Shown one piece after another: positions 55,060 through 62,904 of a stretch of 64,000 bases of DNA (position 1 is its first letter; the number at the start of each line of letters is the position of its first letter). The translations under genes were made by a program, and so were the position numbers. Source of the DNA: Ktedonosporobacter rubrisoli (GTDB lineage: Bacteria; Chloroflexota; Ktedonobacteria; Ktedonobacterales; Ktedonobacteraceae); assembly GCF_004208415.1 (NCBI RefSeq), contig NZ_CP035758.1, forward strand, positions 9,796,001 to 9,860,000, in the 5' to 3' direction. The notes below the pieces were generated by a model that saw only the letters and a list, made by a program, of their open reading frames with translations, was not told the origin of the DNA and did not search any database.

Positions 55060-56295
55060 TTATGACGATTGGGTTCGCGCGCGACGTATGCCAAGCAGAT
55101 AGACCCCAAGCGCTATAATCATCATGGCCAGGCCCAGCATACAGGCGCCACTCCACCCGCTCAAGCTCCAGGCTGTGGTTCCCAATGCCGAGCCAAGTGT
55201 TCCACCTACAAAATAGGAGAACATATAGATAGTATTCAGGCGACTGTGATTTTCGGCCGGGCGGGCATAGATACGAGCCTGGTTAGAGATGTGGGCCCCC
55301 TGAGAGCCCAGATCGAGCAGAAGCACGCCGATGATCAAGCCCGGAATCCATTGGCCGCATAGCCAGAAAATGATGTACGTCACCAGTACTATTGCCATCA
55401 TTATGCCTGTGATCGCGCGGGGATTGGTACGGTCAGTACGTTTGCCTACTAACGAGGCCGTGATTGCGCCCGCCACGCCTGCTAGACCGAACAATCCAAT
55501 CACATCGCTATTAAAATGAAATGGCGCTCCGCTCAGCAGAAAGGTCAGCGTCACCCAAAAGATTTGAAAAACGCCAAAGGTAAGGGCTCCAAAGATGCTC
55601 ACCTCAATGAGCACGGGTTCGCGCCGTAGCAGCCTTACCATTGACTGCAGCAGGTGTAGATAGTGCATTTTCTCACGTGGAGCTTCTCGGGGTAGGAGCA
55701 AGCGCAATGAGATGAGCAATAAAGCCATCAGGACAGCCGCGATCCAGTAGATAGCCCTCCAGCCCAGATGCGCATTGACGAAACCGCTGATCGTGCGCGC
55801 TAACAGGACACCAATAAGCAAACCGCTCATCACAGCTCCCACAACGCGACCCCGTTCCCGCGCTGGGGCAAGGCTAGCCGCGAAGGGTACAACGATTTGA
55901 GGTACGACTGTGGCAACTCCCATTACCAGCGTCATAACGCCTAGAAAAATCATCGATGGCGCCAGCGCTATCGCAATGCATGAAAGACAGACACCAACCA
56001 GTGAGATGGTAATAAGATCGCGCCTATTTAAGACATCGCCTAGTGGTACAATCAGGAGCAAACCTAGCGCATAACCCAGTTGGGAAAGTGTGGCAATAAA
56101 GCCAACACTGCTCTCTTGCACAGAAAAGTCCTGCGCAATTGAGACCAATAAGGGCTGAATATAATAGAGATTAGCAGCGCATAGACAACAAGCAAGAGCC
56201 ATAAGGAAGACCAGGCCGTTGCTCAATGAGGTCTGGCCTGACTGTGCAGAGAGCGAAGGTATTTGCGCTCCATTCTCTAGAGGTCGGGTCGGCAT
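55060..56295 (-). CDS. MFS transporter, DHA1/arabinose-efflux type
   Basis: The 411-aa protein has twelve membrane segments after a polar N-terminus of about 28 residues. VSIAQDFSVQESSVGFIATL is followed by GYALGLLLIVPLGDVLNRRD, the MFS loop with G-D-x-L-N-R-R. It resembles the AraJ/YdhP-like group of drug:proton antiporters. The substrate is unknown. It is transcribed divergently from an XRE-cupin regulator, and a 20-bp palindrome lies 24-43 bp before its ATG, so that regulator probably controls it. AAAGG precedes the ATG. Confidence 0.9.
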   Translation of the reverse strand: MPTRPLENGAQIPSLSAQSGQTSLSNGLVFLMALACCLCAANLYYIQPLLVSIAQDFSVQESSVGFIATLSQLGYALGLLLIVPLGDVLNRRDLITISLVGVCLSCIAIALAPSMIFLGVMTLVMGVATVVPQIVVPFAASLAPARERGRVVGAVMSGLLIGVLLARTISGFVNAHLGWRAIYWIAAVLMALLLISLRLLLPREAPREKMHYLHLLQSMVRLLRREPVLIEVSIFGALTFGVFQIFWVTLTFLLSGAPFHFNSDVIGLFGLAGVAGAITASLVGKRTDRTNPRAITGIMMAIVLVTYIIFWLCGQWIPGLIIGVLLLDLGSQGAHISNQARIYARPAENHSRLNTIYMFSYFVGGTLGSALGTTAWSLSGWSGACMLGLAMMIIALGVYLLGIRRARTQSS

Positions 56296-56318
56296 ATAAA
56301 ACCTTTCTTTCCGATGAC

Positions 56319-56338
56319 TTGTTCAATATATTAAACAA
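56319..56338. promoter_or_regulatory. Palindromic operator candidate between MFS and XRE-cupin genes
   Basis: TTGTTCAATATATTAAACAA is a 20-bp palindrome with one mismatched pair. A related half-site TTGAACAA lies at about 56598-56605, right after a TATAAT (56577-56582) that may drive the regulator gene. The rest of the 375-bp divergent gap has no gene. Confidence 0.6.
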
Positions 56339-56670
56339 AATATAGACGATAAAAAAAGATTTGTCAATCTGCCTGAACAGCAAACTAAAATTTTCTCATC
56401 TCTTTTTTCTATCACCTGATAGCACTTAAGGATGGAATATGAAGGAGTAAAATACCTGTAAAGCTAGCTTTAAGGTGGGATCAAGCGTCATAATTTGCTC
56501 AATCTGCGATGTGATGCTTGACCATCACCATAGAGAAAAAGCAGGCAGGCCCTCTAGTCTTTTCTGAAAAAAGGTGTATAATATATTTAACGAGAATTGA
56601 ACAACGATGTTCTTGATCCGGCTGAAGACTGCCGGATGCTTCAGGGTCACCGAAAGAGAGACAAAGGTTT

Positions 56671-57384
56671 ATGGGTCAGCGACAGCTAATGGCGGTAGGA
56701 GAAAAGTTACGCTCTGCACGGCATGAGCAAGGGCTAAGTTTGCGTGAATTGGCCAGCCGCGCTGATGTGAGTGCAAGCTTGCTCTCGCAGGTCGAATCCG
56801 GCAAAGTGATGCCATCGGCTGCAACACTTTATCGTATAGCGACGGCGCTCTCTCTACCAGTTCACGCGTTCTTTCCTCCCACCACGCAACAGGTAGATAA
56901 GGAAGAAGATAATCGCTTGCAGGCAGCATCAACGCAACTGAAGATAATGGAGCAGCCGCTCACTTATGCCGCCCTTGAGAATCGTGCTCCGGCTAGCTCG
57001 GATATAGAGGATACACAAGCTATTTCTGGCCCCGTCGTCCATCCTGAAACACGTAAAGTGTTGGAGCTAGCTGGAGGGATAAAGTGGGCCCGCTTAACGC
57101 CAGGCAGCGAGGAAGGGATGGAATTTTTGGAGATTAGCTATGTCCCTGGTTATGATTCGGGACCGGAAATGCTCTACCATACAGGGCGTGAGTTTGGGAT
57201 TGTGATCGAGGGAGAAGCCATAATAGAGCTGGGCTTTGAGCGTTATCAACTTAAGCCAGGTGATAGTATCGTCTATGATTCAACAACGCCCCATCGCGTG
57301 ATTAATACTTACGAAGGCAGGACACGTATGCTCTGGGTACGCTTTACGCCCCACACCAGACCAACACGAAATCCTGAGTCATAA
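56671..57384 (+). CDS. XRE-family regulator with C-terminal cupin domain
   Basis: The 237-aa protein has an N-terminal Cro/CI helix-turn-helix (EKLRSARHEQGLSLRELASR, then ADVSASLLSQVESGKVMPS) and a C-terminal cupin_2 domain (about 150-225; EFGIVIEGEAIIELGFERYQ, LKPGDSIVYDSTTPHRVIN). This is the PuuR-like layout, in which the cupin senses a small ligand and controls DNA binding. It is divergent from an MFS exporter gene; such pairs usually regulate themselves. The start ATG at 56671 is close to AAAGG. Confidence 0.9.
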   Translation: MGQRQLMAVGEKLRSARHEQGLSLRELASRADVSASLLSQVESGKVMPSAATLYRIATALSLPVHAFFPPTTQQVDKEEDNRLQAASTQLKIMEQPLTYAALENRAPASSDIEDTQAISGPVVHPETRKVLELAGGIKWARLTPGSEEGMEFLEISYVPGYDSGPEMLYHTGREFGIVIEGEAIIELGFERYQLKPGDSIVYDSTTPHRVINTYEGRTRMLWVRFTPHTRPTRNPES

Positions 57385-57435
57385 TTGGAAGCTCATGCGA
57401 GCGTAAGCTTAACTGTACTCCTGCAGCGCAAGTAA

Positions 57436-58563
57436 TTAGTAAGTCCCCGCCTCCACTGCTGCGTGTCCTACGTTGAGTAGCTGAGTGGCCAGCTCGCTTA
57501 TCTCAAGAATGTACTTTGGGTTGTCTGGAAAACGCAGGGCTTCTGTCCAGGCCTTGTATAGTGCCGGTTCCTGACGTAAGGCCAGCATAAAATCGGGAAG
57601 GGACATGCGCCCAGAACTACCCTTTGTTCGCAGCAAAAAGATGTTGCCGATATCTATGCGTATAGGAATTTGTAATAAGCCGTCCAGGTAGTACAGCAGC
57701 GCAGGAAGGCGTTTCTGTTCTCTTAAACTGGTTACTTTGTGTTCGATTTCTTCATAGGTCAGTTGACCATACACATGTTGAGCCCAGGCGCGATCTTCCA
57801 CCGATAAGAGGTTCCCTATCTCTGTGTGCTCAACCCAGTGCTTGAGGGCTTCTGCACAGAGGTCGTAAGCATCGCGGCTCTTCTGAATGGCCTCTGTGGA
57901 AGCATTGAGGGCAAAAGCTGTGAGGCATGGCTCGAAGAGGTTGGTCTTGAAGTTGTGTAATGCCTGTTCAAGACTATCGATGAAGTGGCTGGGAGAAGCT
58001 CGCATTCCACCGAGTTCAATCAGGGCTGCTCCAGCATCCTGCAGGGTCTGGCGCGCATAAAGAGCCGCTAGCATTGCATCTTTATCTATGCTTTGCAGCA
58101 TTAAGGTGCGGCTTTCCTCGACAAGTTTTTGGCGAGCAAGGAAGCGTTCTTTCCGCGCGGATGGTTGCAAAAATGCGCTGCTGATCTCGTCTCGAAGTTG
58201 GGCATAGAAATTGTCGGTATCCAGAAGGATGATCGAATTCACAACCCGATATACCCAGGAGCCTGCCCCAACACCCTGTACAAATGCCTCGGCTGAGATA
58301 CGATCAAGATCGGCAAAGAGCGGCCCGCCTGGTTGAGGATGTTTGAGGAAATCGGCTAGTCGGATACGGGTAACTTCGCGATAGCCCACAGGCTGGTCTA
58401 GTAGTAGCATGAGATCAAGATCGCTGGCCGGGTCAGCATCGCCCCAGGCGACTGAGCCAAAGAGGAACGCAGCTCGTAGACCTTTGTCTTTCAGGGGCTC
58501 GATAAGCTGGCGAGCTGTATCAATGAGCTGGTTATGATGTGCAGGAAGTGGTAATGGATTCAT
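57436..58563 (-). CDS. Nucleotidyltransferase-domain protein
   Basis: The 375-aa protein has an N-terminal Pol-beta-like nucleotidyltransferase domain with the signature FLFGSVAWGDADPASDLDLM (about residues 32-51), that is G-S-x-A-x-G and the D-x-D metal pair. The rest (about 130-375) is helical and may be a substrate-binding or HEPN-like part. The group includes aminoglycoside-type and uncharacterised NTP transferases. The target is unknown. The ATG at 58563 is chosen because CAGGAG lies 6 nt upstream; the ORF extends to an ATG at 58581 without a ribosome-binding site. It is transcribed away from the remnant gene at 58581. Confidence 0.8.
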   Translation of the reverse strand: MNPLPLPAHHNQLIDTARQLIEPLKDKGLRAAFLFGSVAWGDADPASDLDLMLLLDQPVGYREVTRIRLADFLKHPQPGGPLFADLDRISAEAFVQGVGAGSWVYRVVNSIILLDTDNFYAQLRDEISSAFLQPSARKERFLARQKLVEESRTLMLQSIDKDAMLAALYARQTLQDAGAALIELGGMRASPSHFIDSLEQALHNFKTNLFEPCLTAFALNASTEAIQKSRDAYDLCAEALKHWVEHTEIGNLLSVEDRAWAQHVYGQLTYEEIEHKVTSLREQKRLPALLYYLDGLLQIPIRIDIGNIFLLRTKGSSGRMSLPDFMLALRQEPALYKAWTEALRFPDNPKYILEISELATQLLNVGHAAVEAGTY

Positions 58564-58580
58564 AAAGATCTCCTGAAGCA

Positions 58581-58916
58581 TAGTCTATGCGCCAGCATAT
58601 TGTGAAGGCAGGCTGCGAGGTGATCCTGATCGGTGCTGGCATCAAGGAAAAATCCTTGACAAAGCCCGATATCACGCGCGAAGAGGTGGCAAAGGCCGTT
58701 AATACCGATATCGTAAAGCTGGTGGCGCTGGGAGATCGTGGTATTGCCGTCGAGACGATGGCGCATGGCGCGACGGCAGTTGTGCGCAAGCTGTTTACCC
58801 AGGGCCGTTTGCATGGTATTCTGGGCGGCTCAGGTGGCTCGGCGCTGGTAACCGAGGCTATGCGCGCCTTGCCGATTGGTGTGCCAAAACTGATGGTCTC
58901 CAACAACGCCTAATTT
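58581..58916 (+). pseudogene. Internal fragment of a Tm-1-like ATP-binding (UPF0261) gene
   Basis: The frame reads MRQHIVKAGCEVILIGAGIK, then KPDITREEVAK, LGDRGIAVETMAHGATAVVR, LHGILGGSGGSALVTEAMRA and LPIGVPKLMVS, then NNA and a stop. These are consecutive N-terminal-domain blocks of the Tm-1-like / UPF0261 family (about 400 aa). The first 20-25 residues (the G-T-L-D-T-K-G-E block) are missing on the left, and everything after K-L-M-V-S, where family members go on T-x-A-S-G, is missing on the right. The similarity ends abruptly near 58905, which marks the edge of inserted DNA. Confidence 0.75.
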
Positions 58917-59075
58917 TATGAAAGTATTGTAGTCGTCACGAGATACTCTATGCTCTCCTCCTATATCTAATGCAACAAATTCACCTGAATTGATCCAGTT
59001 TCGGACAGTTTTTACATTTACTTTCAGGTCTTTTGCTATTTCGTCTGTTGTTAGCCAATCTTCACCTTGTGGCAT
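58830..59075 (-). CDS. Excisionase-type HTH protein with chimeric C-terminus
   Basis: The 81-aa product has the excisionase-like winged helix WLTTDEIAKDLKVNVKTVRN, WINSGEFVALDIGG, and wing/last helix HRVSRDDYNTFIK, very similar to the protein at 1257-1439. GGAGA lies 6 nt before the ATG. After about residue 54 the frame runs into the antisense strand of the UPF0261 fragment, so the last 27 residues (LGVVGDHQFWHTNRQGAHSL onwards) are not native. The original C-terminus was probably lost when the element inserted or was truncated. It follows the XRE gene (59115) by 39 bp in the same direction. Confidence 0.75.
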   Translation of the reverse strand: MPQGEDWLTTDEIAKDLKVNVKTVRNWINSGEFVALDIGGEHRVSRDDYNTFIKLGVVGDHQFWHTNRQGAHSLGYQRRAT

Positions 59076-59114
59076 AGCAGTCTCCGTATCAGGTTTGATA
59101 TATTCTGCTGCTCT

Positions 59115-59321
59115 TTAGAGTACCCGGATCTCAAGACTTTGGTATGTGACTTCAGTGCCGAGATGTAGACTAAGGACACGGCAAGCGCGAACCGCGAGTT
59201 CGGCCTTAACTGGTTCGCTTTTCTCCATTTTGTTGATAGTGGAGCGAGATATGTTAGCTTCTCTGGATAGCTCTGTGACTGTTATACCTGCATTAATGCG
59301 AGCTTCTTCAAACTTGTTCAT
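59115..59321 (-). CDS. XRE-family HTH regulator
   Basis: The 68-aa protein is a bare Cro/CI-type helix-turn-helix: FEEARINAGITVTELSREAN, then ISRSTINKMEKSEPV and a short C-terminal tail. AAAGGAG lies 6 nt before the ATG at 59321; an open frame continuing to 59363 has no ribosome-binding site. It forms a probable operon with the excisionase-like gene behind it, a pair typical of control regions of integrated elements. It resembles the chromosomal XRE protein at 26134-26340. Confidence 0.75.
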   Translation of the reverse strand: MNKFEEARINAGITVTELSREANISRSTINKMEKSEPVKAELAVRACRVLSLHLGTEVTYQSLEIRVL

Positions 59322-59896
59322 AAATGACTCCTTTAAGTGGCTGTATGAGGCTAATTCTAGCATAGGGGTGCTTTAAAGACAAGAAAAGGTCTTTTCCTGT
59401 TGAATGTTGCATGTAAAAAGTTGCGTGAAAAACGCTTGACTTTTGTAATGCTGTCGGATACACTGTACAAAAATAGACGAAAAAATACAATAAAATGCTT
59501 TTTAGTTATGTAAGATTAATATAAAAATATTATAATGTAATTAAGTGGTTTTATCTGTTCAAATCCGAAAATAGAAACAAGCTTAGCAGTAAGTCTTTTT
59601 CTTTGACTAATTTTGTGGCTTACAATACCACATACTGACGTTAAAGTACGTTAACTCCCCTTAAAGTGGCGTGTAACAGTCTAAATAGCTTCTAGCGGTT
59701 ATCTACGGGTATCAAAGAATACCTATTGGTACCTAATCTTGAAAGGAGATGATAAAAAAGCTAGCTTACTATGTTGCAGATAGCAAGCTAGCGGAAAGTG
59801 AGAACAACACGTTGAAACCCAGTTAAGTAGTAGGTTTTCGTGGTTCTCGTTGTCTATTTTGGCACGCGAGAACCCACTCGTCAAGGACAAAGGATC
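59322..59896. other. AT-rich divergent control region with leader hairpin
   Basis: The region separates the leftward HTH pair from the rightward gene set. It is AT-rich at 59460-59580. GCTAGCTTACTAT (59760-59772) and ATAGCAAGCTAGC (59780-59792) form a 13-bp stem with one mismatch around GTTGCAG, about 100 bp before the first rightward gene. A 25-codon ORF at 59749 has its Shine-Dalgarno directly abutting the ATG, so its translation is doubtful. Confidence 0.5.
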
Positions 59897-60124
59897 ATGA
59901 GAGAGAAGATTACGCGTGCTGTAAAGAAAATAGTCAACTCATGCAGTTATCAAGGGCATAACTGGCAATCAACCATCATCAATGGGTACTTTCATTGTAC
60001 GCGTTGTCGTGAGCTAGCGGCATGTCGGTCCTGTGTACCTCATCCCAAGGGTAATGCGACCTTGGGTTTGTGTCGACAGCATCAGCAGCAGAAAGCGGCG
60101 AACACTGTGGAGGTCTTAGGATGA
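59897..60124 (+). CDS. Small Cys-rich protein, possibly zinc-binding
   Basis: From the ATG at 59897 the product has 75 aa and is basic. It contains FHCTRCRELAACRSCVPH and a later LGLCRQH, which gives six Cys with His in C-x2-C-like spacing, as in a small zinc ribbon. The family was not recognised. AAAGGA lies 2 nt before the ATG, which is tight; the open frame continues upstream to 59840. Its stop codon overlaps the next start (ATGA), so it is translationally coupled to the membrane protein gene. It is the first gene of a rightward set in the accessory region. Confidence 0.55.
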   Translation: MREKITRAVKKIVNSCSYQGHNWQSTIINGYFHCTRCRELAACRSCVPHPKGNATLGLCRQHQQQKAANTVEVLG

Positions 60125-60969
60125 AGCCACCACGTGAACAACATGGGGTTCCATCCCGCTTTTCTCGATGTGTCCCCGTCGTTGATCTAGATACCCCTGC
60201 CGCTACTCATGAGGTGGGGCATTATGTAGGGGTTCACCCCGAAGATCAACCGTATTCTACTGGTGATATGGTCCAGCATCGTCAACAACGCCAATATTCA
60301 CCCGTGCAGAGTGATGCACTAAGTGTGATCGATCTGGAAGATGAGCCACGAATGAGAACAAGCGTCAGGCGCTATCACACTCAACAAATTGGAGTGCAAT
60401 CAGCACCTCGTACTATGATACGGGTACACCATCACCCTGTTCCTGCGCGAGCAACGCGCATTCAATCAACAAGTCAAACGCTTCCACATTCATCACTGTA
60501 TGTGACAAGAGCGCATTTCCCTCTCCATTGGCTATTCTATGCGGGAATAGCTCTTATGTTCATGCTAATTGGATGGATCGGACTCGGCTTGCTCACGTCC
60601 TGGTGGCAAGGGGTACAAGACGACTGGCAGTATGGGCACCCAAGAACGTTTCAGATAGATGCTGTTGTTGGCCATCACGACTCAACTCGTTCACCCAGTC
60701 ATTTCACGGTCTGGAACTTGAAAGGACGTCTTGTTATTGTCGAGTTTCCTGCAGGAGACGTTACCCATGCCACCATTTGTGTAGGACCAGTGCTCACCGG
60801 TGTCGGGCAAGACCAGATACCTGCTACGCTACAGTTCAAAGATGTCAACCATGATGGCAAGCCTGACATGATCGTCTCTGTACGAGAGTTACGCTATGTG
60901 TTCATCAATGAAAATGGCTCGTTTCGTCCCTTAAAACCAGGGGAAGCGGTCCAGATGGAGAAGGGATAG
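60121..60969 (+). CDS. Membrane protein with extracytoplasmic VCBS/EF-hand-like loop
   Basis: The 282-aa protein has a polar, His/Gln/Arg-rich N-terminal half (about 1-130), one strong membrane segment LFYAGIALMFMLIGWIGLGLL (about 140-160, written in two parts as it is one helix) and a C-terminal domain of about 115 residues. That domain ends with FKDVNHDGKPDMIVSVRELR, a calcium-loop pattern D-x-N-x-D-G-x-x-D as found in FG-GAP/VCBS repeats, although only one copy is visible. It is probably a type II-like membrane protein with the domain outside. The ATG overlaps the stop of the preceding gene, and GGAGG lies upstream. No family was recognised. Confidence 0.6.
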   Translation: MKPPREQHGVPSRFSRCVPVVDLDTPAATHEVGHYVGVHPEDQPYSTGDMVQHRQQRQYSPVQSDALSVIDLEDEPRMRTSVRRYHTQQIGVQSAPRTMIRVHHHPVPARATRIQSTSQTLPHSSLYVTRAHFPLHWLFYAGIALMFMLIGWIGLGLLTSWWQGVQDDWQYGHPRTFQIDAVVGHHDSTRSPSHFTVWNLKGRLVIVEFPAGDVTHATICVGPVLTGVGQDQIPATLQFKDVNHDGKPDMIVSVRELRYVFINENGSFRPLKPGEAVQMEKG

Positions 60970-60974
60970 TAATT

Positions 60975-61220
60975 ATGCAACGCATCTTTCTCACCTGCAA
61001 TAAACGGGCGCTCAAATCTCTTGCCGATGAGTTGGGCGATCTCTTGAAGGAAAGGTATCAATCTTCGATAGAACTGTACGGTGTGACGAATAAGTGTCAG
61101 GATGGATTTATCCTCATCATCTGGGAACAGGAACGTGTACCTGACAAATTCAAGGAGCGTCTCGGTGCTGATGAGGATGTTTTTGATTATGTTGTCTACG
61201 AGCATGCGTCAGATGTTTGA
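60975..61220 (+). CDS. Hypothetical protein, 81 aa
   Basis: The protein is small and soluble. It begins MQRIFLTCNKRALKSLADEL and continues with alternating helix and strand (SSIELYGVTNKC, GFILIIWEQERVPDKF, then an acidic end). The family was not recognised; the layout could be a compact alpha/beta adaptor. It starts 5 bp after the preceding gene, with AAGGGA at the correct distance, so it belongs to the same operon. A hairpin (61227-61250) separates it from the next gene. Confidence 0.6.
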   Translation: MQRIFLTCNKRALKSLADELGDLLKERYQSSIELYGVTNKCQDGFILIIWEQERVPDKFKERLGADEDVFDYVVYEHASDV

Positions 61221-61226
61221 TCAGAA

Positions 61227-61250
61227 AGAGGGTGCCCGAGGACACCCTCT
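61227..61250 (+). terminator. Hairpin between the 81-aa gene and the baseplate-J-like gene
   Basis: AGAGGGTG (61227-61234) and CACCCTCT (61243-61250) around an 8-nt loop. It lacks a U-tract, so it may be only a partial terminator within the gene set. Confidence 0.5.
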
Positions 61251-61283
61251 TCTCGCACTGGAAAAGTGCAAGGAAGAGCGTCT

Positions 61284-62678
61284 ATGAACAATCCATTGCG
61301 AAACCAGATAGACCGAATACTCGCACACCTGGAGACAACAGAGACGACACGAACAACAGATGAGTATCAAGTCAACGAACCGACACGCGTGATTGATATT
61401 CATGTGTATGATCTTGAAGCGGAGACGGTTTCAGCGGAAAGTGACTCTATTCCTGATCAGATCCTCGACCAGCAGGAGCACCAGCAGCACCAGGCAAGTT
61501 CTTTTCGTTTTCGAAACGTTGGTAAGTGGGGGCGTTCTCACCTCCGGCTCTTGCTGCTGGCCGTCTTACTTTTACTGATCCTCATGTTAAGCGCGCTGAT
61601 GCTGTACCAGTTCTGGTATGCACCTGCAGCTACCGTGACGCTTATTCCAGCTTCACAAGAGCTCATGTTGACGACAACACTCGATATCACCACCGAAAAA
61701 GCTGACGCGCGTACCTCAGTACCAGGAAGGCTCTTACCAGCGGTCACGATGAGTCAGTTCCAAACAATACGTGCAACAGGAGTGGCACATCAGCAAGCAC
61801 AAGCCAGTCATGGGACAATCACCTTTTACAATGCGGCACCAGCGCAACAAGTTATTCCAGCCGGTACCTTACTCACTGGGGCTGATGGGGTCCAGGTGGT
61901 CACTGACGAAAGCGCTCTTGTTCCTCCTGTGAGCTATCCAACACTTGGGCAAGCGCGGGTATCAGCACATGCAGTCACGACAGGATCAGGAGGAAACATC
62001 AAAGCAGGGGACATCTATGGGCCATGTTGTCGGCTCAATATCTCAGCCGTCAATAGCGCCTTTTCAGGAGGACAGAACGAGCGGAGCTATCCCATTGTAA
62101 CCCACCAGGATATCGAGCGTGCGGCGACAATGCTGCAGACAAGGTTACAGCAAAGTATGCAAGCTGCTTTGCAGACACAGGTAGACGTGACTGAAACGCT
62201 CATAACACCTTTGTCTTGTCACTCTGGTATCTCTAGCGACCATCAGGGAGGAGAAGAGGCGAAAGAAGCTCACATAACCGTGAGTGAGACTTGTTCAGGA
62301 ATAGCCTATACTACAGCAAGCGTCCTTCATCTGATACAGCAGCGTATGCAGCAGCAAGCAGAAAAGCAGCTAGGAAAAGGCTACACCTCTGCTGCCATGC
62401 TTCACACCAGGATTGCAGGTGTGAGCAGAGTGAACGAGACACTGACCCGCCTACAGGTAGGAGCTACCGATACCTGGGCCTACCAGTTCACACAAGCTGA
62501 TCAAGAGCATATAAAGCAGCTTATCGTAGGTGAAAGGAAGCAAGATGCAACAAACCGCTTACTCCACATTCCTGGTATTCAATCTGTTTCGCTAGAGGTG
62601 AAAAATTCCTCTACCTTGCCTACAGATGTCCATGCTATTCACCTCGTTTTTATCAGAACAATGAGGAACACTACTTGA
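61284..62678 (+). CDS. Membrane-anchored protein with baseplate-J-like extracytoplasmic domain
   Basis: The 464-aa protein has a polar Thr/Glu/Gln-rich cytoplasmic N-terminus (about 1-85), a membrane helix (LLLLAVLLLLILMLSALMLY, about 93-112) and a large C-terminal region. That region begins ATVTLIPASQELMLTTTLDI and contains ASHGTITFYNAAPAQQVIPA, GTLLTGADGVQVVTDESALV and GSGGNIKAGDIYGPCC. The order of strand, T-I-x-x-Y-N, P-A-G-T and G-x-x-G-N-x-x-A-G resembles the baseplate J/gp47-like domain annotated in membrane proteins of Chloroflexota and Patescibacteria. Four Cys (two in GPCCRLN, two near PLSCHSG and SETCSG) could form disulfides outside. AAGGAAG precedes the ATG at 61284 by 6 nt. Confidence 0.6.
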   Translation: MNNPLRNQIDRILAHLETTETTRTTDEYQVNEPTRVIDIHVYDLEAETVSAESDSIPDQILDQQEHQQHQASSFRFRNVGKWGRSHLRLLLLAVLLLLILMLSALMLYQFWYAPAATVTLIPASQELMLTTTLDITTEKADARTSVPGRLLPAVTMSQFQTIRATGVAHQQAQASHGTITFYNAAPAQQVIPAGTLLTGADGVQVVTDESALVPPVSYPTLGQARVSAHAVTTGSGGNIKAGDIYGPCCRLNISAVNSAFSGGQNERSYPIVTHQDIERAATMLQTRLQQSMQAALQTQVDVTETLITPLSCHSGISSDHQGGEEAKEAHITVSETCSGIAYTTASVLHLIQQRMQQQAEKQLGKGYTSAAMLHTRIAGVSRVNETLTRLQVGATDTWAYQFTQADQEHIKQLIVGERKQDATNRLLHIPGIQSVSLEVKNSSTLPTDVHAIHLVFIRTMRNTT

Positions 62679-62817
62679 CAGTTCGCAAACGTGTCGCCTA
62701 GAGGCGACAGCCTTGCGATTTGTCAAGCTAGTAGATGATCTTTTTAACGTCAGATCGACTCTAGAGGCTGTTTAGATGAGGGCGTTGCCTCTAGGCAACA
62801 CATTTGTGAATTGTCAA
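62676..62817. repeat. Nested palindromes at the left end of the TnpB element
   Basis: A palindrome of about 50 bp (62676-62728; arms TTGACAGTTCGCAAACGTGT and its near complement, centre GTCGCCTAGAGGCGAC) is followed by a second one (centre GTTGCCTCTAGGCAAC). The outer arm of the second is an inverted copy of the first arm; the differences are all G-A or C-T changes. This is the usual form of a left end in IS200/IS605-type elements. The last of the repeats ends about 85 bp before the TnpB start. Confidence 0.65.
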
Positions 62818-62904
62818 GTAGGTAAGCTGGTAAACCTAGTGTTGAGCAATGAGAATACGACCGAGGTACATACGTGCTCCTATTCTCTCAGGAGAAGATA
62901 GCGG

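Noticed and set aside
59749..59826. 25-codon ORF before the accessory gene set
   Set aside because: The AAAGGAG directly abuts the ATG, so spacing is wrong for translation, and most of the ORF is the hairpin arm.
62676..62830. CRISPR-like repeat array
   Set aside because: There are only two palindromic units in opposite orientation and no regular spacers; they are better explained as the transposon end.
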